DNA from: Allolobophora icterica
Lineage: Eukaryota > Annelida > Clitellata > Crassiclitellata > Lumbricidae
Assembly (NCBI GenBank): GCA_963556255.1
Contig: OY744605.1
Coordinates: 85,139,021 to 85,203,020 of the forward strand
Reading direction: 5' to 3'
Length of the DNA: 64,000 bases
The number at the start of each line of letters is the position of its first letter. Within the stretch, counting starts at the first letter, position 1. The position numbers were made by a program, and so were the translations under genes. The notes beneath the pieces were generated by a model that did no database searches, had not been told where the DNA came from, and worked only from the letters and a program-made list of their open reading frames with translations. Shown here in pieces: positions 23,565-34,450 of the stretch.

Positions 23565-23945
23565 GATTGTCTATAGGGCAGAAATTTGGTTCTTGATTTC
23601 TGATTCACCGTAAGTAATACGCTGACCATATATACTGTGGACGGGAAGATCTTGAGGCGAGGCAGAGGACTGGCCACCGTCATATGCCGATGCCAAGAAA
23701 ACTAAATCGTCAATATCTGCAGACTAGCTAGCAATCCATCCGATCCTCTGCCTTTCAAGTTTTCTCGTTCGTCGTATCAGCTGCTCTGCCTCTCTTTAGT
23801 CTCGGGCAACCGGACTCGGACCTCCACTGTACATCGACAGCCCCTCTAACACGATGCAGCGCTCGTGAATAAGCTGGTGCTCTGCGCTTGGTTTTAGAGT
23901 AGCGCTTTATAAATTTAGTTTTCGATTACCATCGCAGTTGGGGGG
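23565..23945 (+). mobile_element. SINE-4 body fragment followed by CR1-like 3' end
   Basis: 23565-23720 matches the body of the family seen reversed at 39.6 and 57.1 kb (ACGCTGACCATATATACTGTGG, then CATATGCCGATGCCAAGAAA). 23745-23945 is the GATTAC-tailed LINE 3' UTR: GTATCAGCTGCTCTGCC, TCTCGGGCAACCGGACTCGG, GCTCGTGAATAAGCTGGTGC, then AGCGCTTTATAAATTTAG. Both parts are also present together at 28.7-29.0 kb. Confidence 0.6.
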
Positions 23946-24479
23946 CTTTATAGATGCTAGTAACAACCGATTCAGGTTCTAGGTTTTTAGCATATTATAT
24001 GTCACACTTAAAGAGGTGTCTAAGGGTGTTCTTCGGATTCGGACATAATAGTTTAGCGACATCTTATGTCTGTCCTGATCATTGTCCTGATCATTGACTT
24101 CGACCTCACCCTCCTTATAATATATTAGTAAAATTTATTCTATACATACAGGTGACAATAGTTTCCTGTGTTTAAAGACATCTTATAGCTGACAGGCCGT
24201 TGACGTGGCCGTCCTACTTTATCTAGGCTTGGCCGCTTGGGATCTTACTACCACAATGCGAACAGTGCCGGACTTCAGTTAGTTAGTTATTTGCTGTTTA
24301 ACTATACTTCTTCCTTAATCCAGGCTTGAGACTGGCACTGCCGGGGTACAAGCAGTCAGTAGTTAAATTTTTGGTTCCAGATTTAATATAGTTTCTGAAT
24401 AAAACGTTTCAGAGGTGTCCAAATGAAACATCCGCCTCTGATTTGTTCCACTCTTTTAACTAGGAGCGCTATGTAAATC

Positions 24480-25090
24480 AACTAAAATCAGTCAATTATT
24501 TTTTACTCATGTTAAAATTACTAGTCTTAAAAACTCGCACTAAAACGTTTTTAAATTTAAATATATAAAATTAAGAATCTTATCTACTTTCGGAATGTAC
24601 ATCAAGAAGGCTTTTTACTTTAAAATATCGTGTGTGTGACAACCGAGGCAAACTATTGTTTAATTTGTATCAGAAATCATCTGATCACAATTCGTGTATC
24701 TCAGACAATAATTATTAACTGTATTATTTATGTCATTAAACAATGAATAAGCTTACTATGACATTGTAAATATCTCTTTTGATACCTTTAAATAGGGTAT
24801 TTGAGACTTTATAAATACATTTTCCCTCCATTGTGTATCCTTTAAAAGGTCAACGGCCTTTGATGCCATACGACTATGTAAAACCTTGGAATAATAAGTC
24901 CTGTAGGCTATAATGCCAGACGAACGTTGAGAACTGTTCAAAAGAATTCTTCCAATGTCAACGGCTTTTATTGCCATAAGATTTCGTTAAAGTCTGAATC
25001 CTATTTGCTAGCGATATACCACTCGAATATGCCTTCTCCTTCCAGGAGAACCCAGTAATTAAGCGGCAGTTCTCCAATATATAGAATCGC
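24480..25090. other. spacer between duplication copies, AT-rich
   Basis: Mostly AT-rich. 24840-25010 holds minus-type fragments of the common repeat (TCAACGGCCTTTGATGCCAT and TCAACGGCTTTTATTGCCAT). No gene. Confidence 0.45.
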
Positions 25091-25596
25091 CAAACCACGT
25101 TACAAAGGTGTCTAAAACAAAGATTGTATTTACCATTGTTTGGAGACAGCTTATCACTGTCATACAGCGACGTTTACATGTACATCTTCGTGTGAATCAA
25201 GGTCGCAATTGATGCAATGGGCAGCTCGTTAATTTATCGATGAATAATACCCTTAAAAGAGGTGTGTAAGAGACAGCTCTCGTAATTAGGCCAATATCTA
25301 GAAGATCAGTTCGTAAGACAGAGAGGCAGCCTATGGTGGATAAGCAATTTTTAAGAGGTTAGTTTTGATTTGAGAACTAAATGACAGTGAACAGAGGGCC
25401 GTGTACTTTGTCCGATTGTTCGCGAACAATGCGAGCGTTAACCTTCTCTAATGAGACTCAACGAATTCTATGAAAAGAAGATTCTCTATCGATAGTTCGA
25501 TAGCATCAGAGCTGACAGTCACTTCATCCCTATCCGTCTCCATTCATTCAGGACCAGTGACTGCAGATGTAGCACGAGACCTCGTACTCTCTAGTG

Positions 25597-25939
25597 CAGA
25601 GGTTTTCAAACTTTTTGGACCAGGGACCCCTTATTTTTTCTAGGCATAGCTCGTGGACCCAAGCATTTAAAACGTAAAATGTATCACTTAAAATTTAAAC
25701 ATAATTACAGGCAGACTATTTCCACAATACAAGCTTGCTTATAAGTATAGTGCATGAATTTGAAAAGACTGATGCTGATCTGAGTGGCGCTATATAAGTG
25801 TTCGGTTACAGTTTCGGTTACAATGCTAAAACCATGCAGTGTTAATCATTAATGAATATTTTCAGAACTCTCTCACGGACCCCCGCCATATCCTTCGCGG
25901 ACCCCTCTTGGTCCGCGGACCACAGTTTGAAAACCTCTG
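25597..25939. mobile_element. hAT MITE, 343 bp, perfect 8-bp target duplication
   Basis: Begins CAGAGGTTTTCAAACTTTTT and ends, reversed, CAGAGGTTTTCAAACTGTGG. Both ends are followed by GGACC and GGGACCCC/CGGACCCC words typical of hAT (Charlie-like) MITEs. Target duplication CTCTAGTG lies at 25589-25596 and 25940-25947. The interior carries a TGGCGCTATATAAGTG tail fragment from another element. No transposase. Confidence 0.93.
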
Positions 25940-26069
25940 CTCTAGTGTCAGGTGGCACGTGATCGGTACTGTCGGTCACCATTTCAAATAACTTGTCTAC
26001 ATGTAATTCGAATTCCCAGTCGTGCACCTATACTCGCTGAAATAAGGCTTCTCGCTATCGCTCACAGGG

Positions 26070-26457
26070 CAGTGTTTAATCTAGACGTCTTGGGGGGGGG
26101 GGGGAGAATGTCCCCCCAGGATTTATGTATCCCCAGAGGCCAGCAATATTACAATGTAGAGACCTTTAGGGAGGAAAATCCACCCCATGATACATGTGGA
26201 TACACGGTTCCCCCCCGCAGAGAGATGAATTAGATGAATTCCTAAAAAAGGTCATCAACCTTTTTGAGAGAGTAATTGCTGTAGAAAAAGTCTACAAATC
26301 GGACGAAGGACTAAAAAAAGGTCATCAACATTTTGAAGATGAAATTAGGAAAAGTCAGAAACTTTTTCAAGATGGATGAAACAAATCTTGTGTAAATTCT
26401 TAGCTCCCCAGAAACCTTGTTCCCCCTCCCAGAAGAGGGGGACTAGATTAAACACTG
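26070..26457. mobile_element. MITE with 9-bp target duplication, copy 2 (388 bp)
   Basis: Ends CAGTGTTTAATCTAGAC and, reversed, CAGTGTTTAATCTAGTC. Flanked by CTCACAGGG at 26061-26069 and 26458-26466. It shares G-run and C-run blocks and AGAGGCCAGCAATATTACAA with copy 1, but has about 220 bp extra in the middle (26200-26400), with AAAAAAGGTCATCAAC twice. Confidence 0.88.
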
Positions 26458-26544
26458 CTCACAGGGAACGAACTCGGAGTCGGAGAAGACATGAGTACGG
26501 CTCTGGATGCTATCACAAGAGATCAGTTCTAGCACAGATAGAGA

Positions 26545-26668
26545 GACCGTGTGCTTCTACTATATGCATGTATGTAAGGCGCCATGCGTGGCTGCCGTCT
26601 GTACTATATGTATGTTCATTGTACAGCGCAGTGAGTGTGCAGGCGCTTAATTAAAGAACAAATTATTA
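26545..26668 (+). mobile_element. SINE family 3, 3' fragment
   Basis: GTAAGGCGCCATGCGTGGCT and GCAGGCGCTTAATTAAAGAA match the 3' half of 16466-16775. The tRNA-like head is missing. Confidence 0.7.
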
Positions 26669-28694
26669 TAAATCGTTGTTCCGAGCGATGAAGCGTTCTG
26701 ATCGTCAACGCCTACCAATTATTCAGAATGAAATAATTTGTGGCATCTTTGACTATATATAGAGGGCGAAAATGAAACTTAAAAGAGGTGTTTCAATCTA
26801 CAGCACAATCCACCGTTTGCCGTCAATATCTATAGGCGCCATAGACTGATGCTTGGCTATGATAATTACAGTAGCGCTGAATATATATCCATAATAACAC
26901 AAATTAATAATAAATGTTTTTCTCTTCTCGGAGATCATTTCCCAGGTGTGGATGGGGTTGCTCACGAAAGAGCATCGAACTTTTAATTAACTAAGTATAT
27001 ATTAGGCTCCATTGTGCAACGACATCTTGTGGCTGCTAGGGTTGTTTACGGCGATTATATACTTTACCAAACGATTTTCTCGATTTGTAAAGTAAAAAAC
27101 ACCGTTTCACCAGGTAGAGCATTATCAAGACCTCGACGTCAACAGCCCTAACAACCGCAAGATGAACGAATGAATACTCATTTATTGAACAATCATCAGA
27201 ACTGACATTACGTAAATATACAGGAGTTATATAGACTCACGAGCAGCTACGTCAGTAGGCATTATTGTAGAGTATACGGGTATAAAATTATCATCGTCTT
27301 TTTCGGGTAGGGTAAATTAATGCGGTCTCACTCTAAGGTTGTGTCCACTGCTGCGGAGGAGAGGGAACAGGCCGCGCAGCACATGATTAGGATCCCTCAT
27401 GATAGCATGAAAAAGTTATTCGTCTGACTTATTGGCCAACTGGTCGCCAGGGAGGAATCCGCCACGGGTTAGCCGTTTAAAGAAACGGTCAATCCTACCT
27501 CTATCATCGTTAGATAATAACAGCATTCTGATGTCGTTTCACGCTAGAAAATTTCATGCACACCCTTATTACTTTTTTCACCGAGGCTATATTAATGAAC
27601 TGCGTTAAATTACTGTTATGATTGTACCTCTAAAAATGTGACAAGATGGCGTCGTTTGCGTCTTAAAATTTGTAAAATTGGAGCAAGGTGTTATTTTTGG
27701 TTGTGTAAATATAACCATCATCGGGATAAAACGATCGTCTGCTGAGAGGGTATAGACCGTAGGATATCTATCGTCGATTTATAATTTTAACAGATGAACT
27801 ATTTATCGATTCCTGGAGAGCGTCAAACATGGCGTCGGTTGTTGACGGGAAAATGTAATAAGTAAACATAGTCGCTCTCAGTCATCGAAATAACAAGTTT
27901 TCTGTCGTCGATATTTGTTGACGAGATATAGAACTTCGATATCCATTGTTAACATCTATAATAGATTTTGCGTTGCCGTACAGGCAGTTTCTGTATCACA
28001 ACGATTGGCGTAGCCCTCCGCCTTTAGGCCCTATGCAGGCTTAGGACTGGGACCCAGCGCACACTGATTTAATTTTATCTCAATTAAATGAATTTTTTTA
28101 GTTTTAAATTGTTGAAGATACCTTATGGCTGCCAGAGCCGCTGACGTCGACCTAGCCACACCAAACACATTGATGCGTATACGGGGAATTAGTTATTTGC
28201 TGTTAACAGCAATGTGGCATAACAAAGAGGATTTGTGTCGCCCTCCTTTCTCCAACCTCGGGCCTAGTACTTCCAAAGTACTATAGCATGCAATGAACAT
28301 TTGGCAAACGCAGTTGTTTAATATTACATCGGGAGAACACTTTTCAGAGGTGACTTAACGGAATATTATCCCCTATAATATGTGTTTCGGACTGGCACCA
28401 ATAAAGTGTGGCATGATACAGACGTTAGATAACTGTATGTGTGGTTCCTGCCGTATACGAACGGTGAGACCTCTTCGATATAATTCAACACCTCTTTTAA
28501 GTGTAATATTCGCCATTATAAGTAAAAGCAGACGCGCGGTTTTGTATTGCATTTGAAACCAATGTTGAGAACTGTAAAAAATTCTGCCAACACCAACGAC
28601 TTTTGTTGGCACAAGATGTCGTTAAACTCTCAATCTAAATAGTTACCGATCTACCACATTACTATACATGGCTAGCACGATGTTCCATAGGGCA

Positions 28695-29045
28695 GAAATC
28701 TGTTTCGAGATATCTGCCCCACCGGTAAGTAATACGCTGACCCCATACACTGTGGATAGCAAGACCTGGAGGCGAGGCAGAGGACTGGACACCCACCGTC
28801 ACATGCCGAGGCTAAGAAAACGAAATCGTCAAAATCCTCTGCCTTCCAAGTTTTCTCGTTCGTCGTATCAGCTGCTCTGCCTCTCTTTAGTCTCGGGCAA
28901 CCGGACTCGGACCTCCACTGAACAACGATATCTGGACAACCCCTCTGACACGACGTAGCGCTCGTGAATAAGCTGGTGCTCTGCGCTTGGTTTTAGAGAA
29001 GGGCTTTATAAATTTAAAGTTTTCGATTACTATTACGATTGGCAG
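28695..29045 (+). mobile_element. SINE-4 body plus GATTAC-tailed LINE 3' end
   Basis: Paralogue of 23565-23945 within duplication copy B. It has the same order of blocks and ends GGGCTTTATAAATTTAAAG and a short GATTAC-like tail. Confidence 0.6.
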
Positions 29046-29499
29046 GCGTTATAAATTTGGATGAGATTAAATTTCTGCGTTTTTAATGGAATGATTATTA
29101 CACTTAAAACTTTGAAGTGTAATAATCATTCAATTAATTCATTGGGGCTCTCACTACTACAATTGGACCAGTGGCGGAGTTCAGTTAGTTTCATGTAGTT
29201 AGTTGCTGTTTTACTATGTTGCGTCCTTAATACAGGCTTGGATGGCACTGCCAGAAAACGAGCAGTGCTGTTATTTTATTATTTTCGAGATTTTATATAG
29301 CTTCGGAATAAAATGTTTCAGAGGTGTCGAACCGAAATATCAGCGCCTCCGATTTGTTCCACTCTTTTAACTAGAAACGATATGTAAATCAATCAAAATC
29401 AATCAATTATTCGTTTATTTAAAGATTTCCGTCGACGCAGACGCAGTGGGATTAAACAGTGTTACAAAGACAATAATTGCAGATAACAGTTAGTGAAAG

Positions 29500-30250
29500 A
29501 GGCTAAACAGATGAATGGATATAATGTTCGAACGCAATTACAAAACGGCTTAACGCCATGTGTGGATACTGCCATATAAACGGTAAGAACCGTTCGAATA
29601 ATTACACACCTCTTTTAAGTGTACTATTTGCCTTTTTAGATAAAGTAGAAACGCGGCGCTGCTGTGTAACTTGTAGAATTCACTTTCGAAGTGTCAAAGT
29701 ACAATAGGTATGATGGGATGTTGCTTAACTTCGCTGTTCTTCATCCAATCATCCGACTACCTAGCAATTCATCCGATCCTCTGCCTTTCAAACTTTCCTG
29801 TCCTCAACGAAATCCGTCGTAGCAGCTGCTCTGCGTCTCTTTAGTCTCCGGCAACCAGACTCTGACCTCCACTGGACATCGATATCTGCACAACCCTTCT
29901 GACAAGACGTAGCGCTGGTGAATAGGCTGGTGTCCTGCGCTTAAATTTAGAGTAAGGCTTGGGGAATTCGGAGTTTTCTATTACGATAAAGAATCGGCAA
30001 CATCTAAGATGAAAGTTTAAGTGGGCTTAGTTTTAATAGTGTGAATATTACACTTAAAAGAGGTGTTTAAGGACTGCTCTACAGAATTGAACAGAATGGT
30101 TAATCGATCTCTAATGGATGTCCAGATCGTTGACTTCGACCTATACCTGCCTTATAATAATATGAAACACATAGAATTGACAGCAGTTTCCTGTGTTTAA
30201 AGCCATCTTATATCTGCCAAAGCCGTTAGCGTGGACGTCGATAGGACTAC
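29500..30250 (+). repeat. partial third duplication copy (C)
   Basis: Repeats the distal part of copies A and B: ACACCTCTTTTAAGTGTA at about 29606, LINE 3' end at 29765-29995 (CATCCGATCCTCTGCCTTTC, AGCAGCTGCTCTGCG, GGTGAATAGGCTGGTG), then TTGACTTCGACCTATACCTG and AGTTTCCTGTGTTTAAAG, matching A at about 24095 and 24160. Confidence 0.65.
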
Positions 30251-31035
30251 ATATTTTTGCAGTTCTCACTGTTTTAAGCTACTGGAAAAATAAAAATATA
30301 GGCTACATTCAGTAGCGAATAATATAAGACTAATGCAGTGATCACTACAGACACCTTAAACTCAGTTTAAAAGGTCCATAGATAAACACTGGTCCACTCG
30401 TACGTATACTGTGTGAGACAATTGAATATAATTATCAAAGAAGCGTTTTGTCATGCAATATTAACGGTGATAACGGTTGAAAATAATTACACACCTGTTT
30501 TAAGTGCAATATTTCCCCATTAAGAAAAAGCAGACGAGCGGTTTGTATAATAGACGAGCGGTTTGTATAATAGTTAAATGATATGACATAGTGACTTTGT
30601 ACAGCTCTGTTTGACACTTCTAAATGGTGTCTTTCGGATGCTATAAGTATCTCGTTTTCTGTTTATTGTATTTGTGAATTGTCGTCAACGGCCTTTGATG
30701 TCAGAGGACGACGTTAAACTGTGGAATAACAGTTTGTATAATAGAACGTTGAACTTGGCTGAGAAATTGGGCTAGGAACCATGAGAACAGATCAAAGTAA
30801 TTTCTGTCGACGTTAAAGGACTTTGTTGCATAAGATTCATTCACTCAGTCATTCAGAAAATTTGTATAGCGCCCCTTCCTGGTTTCTAATCAGAGGTGTT
30901 CCTGACTCAGCCCCAGCGGAAAAGGACAGACATTAGTCTGTTATAGAATGCGTCTGAAGAATCCAGAGGCAGGAATCTTAACTCTAAGGGAAGTCTACTC
31001 CAAACAGTTGGACCAACGCTGCGTGATGCTCGTTA
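30251..31035. other. interspersed repeat pieces before Tbx20 exon 2
   Basis: 30470-30550 and 30690-30850 carry common-repeat blocks in minus orientation. 30528-30572 contains a 24-base direct repeat around GACGAGCGGTTTGTATAATA. No gene. Confidence 0.45.
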
Positions 31036-31060
31036 ATGCATACATACATACATACATACA

Positions 31061-31094
<34 letters not shown>

Positions 31095-31211
31095 CATACA
31101 TACATACATACATACATACATACATACATACATACATACATACATACATACATACATACATACATACATACATACATACATACATACATACATACATACA
31201 TACATACATAC
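31036..31211 (+). repeat. (CATA)n microsatellite, about 44 units
   Basis: Nearly perfect CATA/TACA repeats with one TATA interruption at about 31088. It ends 39 bases before the 3' splice site of Tbx20 exon 2. Confidence 0.97.
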
Positions 31212-31250
31212 CATAATTAATGTGCATTTTTCTGAAAATGTTTGCTGCAG

Positions 31251-31584
31251 ATGAACAGAGTTCAATGCAAATGGCTGACGACCCTACATCGTGTCATGAC
31301 CTTTCACCCTGCCATGACCTCGGTCTTCAGCACCAGGCTACGGTCAGCCAACAATCCGGACTCCGCACCCCCCGTTCCTGTGTGGGAGTCTCAGACCCTG
31401 GTACACTGGAACCCGTTTCAGCACCACCCTTACCCCACCCGCCAGGGAGAGCACTTCCGGTCGCCAAGACGCCATCTAGTGCCAACGCTGAACTGGCGAC
31501 GGTCGTCTGTCGACTGGAGACGAAGGAATTGTGGGAACGGTTCCACCAACTTGGAACGGAAATGATCATTACCAAGTCAGGCAG
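31251..31584 (+). CDS. Tbx20: Tbx20 exon 2 (residues 107-218): linker and start of T-box
   Basis: The acceptor TTTGCTGCAG is followed by a phase that completes Asp107 with the base left by exon 1. Residues 108-190 form a low-complexity linker rich in Ser, Pro and His. The T-box starts at about residue 195 with [20 protein letters not shown] and continues KSGR, which is the diagnostic opening of this DNA-binding domain. The donor is AG|GTTGGT, weaker than the consensus GTAAGT, and phase 2. The exon lies just after a (CATA)n array, and intron 2 is only 475 bp. Confidence 0.93.
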
Positions 31585-31689
31585 GTTGGTTCCGGTTCCA
31601 ACGGGGTGCTTGAGAGTTTCTATAGCACCGTTGTGGTTGATATTGCTATTGCTTAGAAGGCTGTTGTTCTTACAAGAGTATAATTATTG

Positions 31690-32058
31690 TTACTAAGAGG
31701 GTAGCTACTGCTATTCCGATGAACGTAGCAACTGCTGTTGCTAAGAAAATAGCTACTGCTATTGCTAAGATGGTTGCTGCCTTTGTTGCTAGGAAGGTAG
31801 CTGTAACTGCTGTTATTATAAGGATGTAGCTACTGTTTTTGCTAAGATGGTAGCAGCTATTGCTATGAACGTAACAATTGCTGTTGCTAAGGAGGTAGCT
31901 ACTTCTGTTGTTAAGATGGTTGATGCTATTGTTACAAAGAAGGTAGCTACTGTTGCTGGTAAGAAGGTAGCTACTGCCGATGCTAATGAGGATGCTACTG
32001 CTGTTGCTAATGAGGATGTTCCTGCCGTTGCTATGGGTGTTGTAACTGTTGTTGTTAA
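31690..32058 (+). repeat. GCT/GTT minisatellite filling intron 2
   Basis: Degenerate tandem units of about 24 bp built on GCTACTGCTGTTGCTAAGA and GGTAGCTACTG. The array runs through almost the whole of Tbx20 intron 2 and forms the sequence directly before the exon 3 acceptor. It leaves long Val/Ala/Lys frames that should not be taken as exon. Confidence 0.85.
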
Positions 32059-32059
32059 G

Positions 32060-32333
32060 GAGGATGTTTCCAACTCTCCGCGTCAGTTTCAGTGGATTTG
32101 ACATCCGGACCAGGTACGCGGTACTGATGGACATCGTACCAGTCGACGGAAAGAGGTACCGGTACGCGTACCATCGTTCGTCGTGGCTGGTGGCGGGAAA
32201 GGCCGACCCACCGCTTCCCACACGCCTCTACATCCACCCGGACTCACCGTTCACAGGGGAACAGCTGCGGAAGCAGAGCATCTCATTCGAGAAACTCAAA
32301 TTGACCAACAACACAATGGACAAGAATGGACAC
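32060..32333 (+). CDS. Tbx20: Tbx20 exon 3 (residues 218-309): core of T-box
   Basis: Encodes [14 protein letters not shown], then [44 protein letters not shown] and a KLTNN segment, in canonical T-box order. [12 protein letters not shown] with HPDSPFTG is especially close to vertebrate Tbx20. I placed the acceptor at GTTGTTAAG|GAGG and not four bases later, because only this gives the conserved SGRRMFP join. The donor is CAC|GTGAGA, phase 0. Confidence 0.95.
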
Positions 32334-32344
32334 GTGAGACACGA

Positions 32345-32725
32345 TTCATTTGTGATCTTATGCAATCAAATCCAATCCTATCCTACCATATCTTACCGTG
32401 TCCTACCCTATACAATCCTGTCTAATTCTATCCTATTCTATCCTATTCTATCCTATCTTACCTACTTTATCTTATCCTATCTTATTCTATCGTATCCTAT
32501 CCTATATTACCTGTCTTACCTTATCCTATCCTATTCTATCCTATCTTATCCTATCCTATCTTACCTAATTTATCTTATACTATCCTATTCTATCCTATCT
32601 TATCCTATCCTATCTTACCCAATTTATCTTATCCTATCTTCTTCTATCCTATCTTACATTTCCTTTCATTTCCGTACCTTACCTTATTTTAATTTTATCT
32701 CATATCATCCAATCTCATCCTATAT
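32345..32725 (+). repeat. (TATCC/TATCT)n minisatellite
   Basis: Degenerate TCCTATCTTA/TCTTATCCTA units immediately after exon 3. The repetitive Leu/Ser/Tyr/Pro frame running out of the exon is not coding. Confidence 0.9.
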
Positions 32726-32884
32726 AATCTTATCTTTTGGCTTCTATGCAGAGTCGGGATCATAAATGCGCAAAGAATCAATATATTGTCGCTTTGAGTG
32801 AGACCATAATCAAAGTTAACATCCATTAGATTAGCCTTAGGTGGAACTCCTATTACTCAGAGAAACCAGAACTCAAGCTACGAA

Positions 32885-33430
32885 GGGTAAGCAAGTAAGT
32901 GTAATTGTAATTAGTAACTTCTGATGCGCCGGTGTCTAATGCACAAGGCATAAACGGATGGAACACCAAAACCAAACCGTAATTAGATCACATTTTGTTT
33001 ACAGTTATTACTTATGTTGCGTACATGTCAAAGACACAACGTGGCACTAGATATTCGCTGAAAATGACGACTATATAGCATTTAACAAACCGATTTAAAG
33101 GTGTCTAACTGCTTTAACAATATATTAAGATTCCCATACGGTTGACGTCGATTGCTTGGTTTTACCCACGCTGTATCGTAACAAAGATGATTAGCGTCTC
33201 CCTCCTCACATAACCAGGCTTCGGACTGGCACTACCGAAGTACGGGTAGTCGCGGAGGTTTTATGTGGTGGTGGGATTAAGAGTTTATTTGTAAGTGTAA
33301 TTAGTAACTTCTATTGCGCCGATGTCTAATGCACAAGGCATCAACCGATAACACACCAAAGCAAAGCCGTAATTATAAGGTCAATATCCAGAAGATTAGT
33401 ACATAGGACGGAGAGGCAGCCTATGGTGCA
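32885..33430 (+). repeat. composite unit: direct repeat, core, direct repeat (intron 3)
   Basis: Outer repeats start GTGTAATTGTAATTAGTAAC (32898) and GTGTAATTAGTAACTTCTAT (33295). The core has ACGACTATATAGCATTTAAC, GATTTAAAGGTGTCTAA, GATGATTAGCGTCTC, and CAGGCTTCGGACTGGCACTA. It matches 40805-41330 over its whole length and, more loosely, 15565-16265. Confidence 0.7.
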
Positions 33431-34130
33431 TAAGCAAAGAAGCTGAAACAGACGAGTTTTAAGTTTAGTTTCGAAAATAACGGAACTGGCAGGAAGTAGA
33501 AAACTGGTCAGTGAATTCGAAAACTTCGGACAGCCTTCGTGGTCACCCGACAACCCAATCCCACCTACAGCTGTAGCCCGTCTGTTTGTTAATCCGGTTG
33601 ACCTGTTCAAAGTTGCAACAAGTAGCTAGTCTTGGTGTTTAATCTTAATTAATATTCTTATCACTACTGAGCGACTTCGGAAGTTAGGCGAAAGGGGTGC
33701 TGAAAAAACAGTGGCGTATCCAGGAATATTACGCATAGTGGGAACTGTACTTAAATTTGTTAAGACGAATAAATAGGGTGCCCCATAAAATCATTCCCGG
33801 ATTAGAACCGTCCTTGTATGTTACATAGTATACAATAACAAAACCTTAATTTTACATTTACAGTTTGCGCTACAATTTATTTTTACATACTGTATTATAA
33901 TGCACAGTAAAATTGCATTATAAATGTACAGTAATACTATACTTGAAATTTATGCACGTGTTAGGGATATCACGGATAACTTATTACGGCTATTCCATCA
34001 ACTCGAATGGCACCGGCGCATGTGGCAGGGAACCAGCGCATTATGCACCAACTAGGAAATGTGGTAGCTTGAATCTGATACTAGAAGAAAAAAGACGGTA
34101 TAGGAAAATATTACAAACATTTTAACGACA
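33431..34130. other. intron 3, no gene
   Basis: 33430-33610 looks like a continuation of the direct-repeat family, with a (TTT)-rich end. 33780-33960 is AT-rich with several TACAGTA words. Nothing is recognised. Confidence 0.4.
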
Positions 34131-34212
34131 TCTTATGGGAACCAACAAAGGCCGTTGATGTGGGCAGAAATTAATTTGAACAATTCTCACCGTTCGTTCA
34201 GCATAATACATG

Positions 34213-34450
<238 letters not shown>

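Larger units (their letters stand above)
15940..24480 (+). repeat. segmental duplication in Tbx20 intron 1, copy A
   Basis: Colinear with 25090-29410. Matching landmarks are TTATCGACATCTTATGACTG, GAACTAAATGACAGTGAACA (16300), CGTTAACCTTCTCTAATG (16359), GGTGGCACGTGATCGGTAC (16898), GCTCACAGCAACAGAAGAGATC (19910), GAGATCATTTCC.AGGTGTGG (20220), AGGCTCCATT.TGCAACGAC (20506) and TAAGTAATACGCTGACC (23611). Compared with copy B it carries an extra block at about 16925-19830 and the young element at 21748-22106. Confidence 0.75.
25090..29410 (+). repeat. segmental duplication in Tbx20 intron 1, copy B
   Basis: Colinear partner of 15940-24480, shorter because it lacks the 2.9-kb block and several later insertions of copy A. 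It has its own insertions: the hAT MITE (25597-25939), the 9-bp-TSD MITE (26070-26457) and a SINE-3 3' fragment. Divergence is considerable (many substitutions and small indels), so the duplication is old. Confidence 0.75.

Noticed and set aside
31847..32101. Val/Ala/Lys-rich frame leading into Tbx20 exon 3
   Set aside because: Product of the intron 2 minisatellite; the conserved SGRRMFP join requires splicing at 32060.
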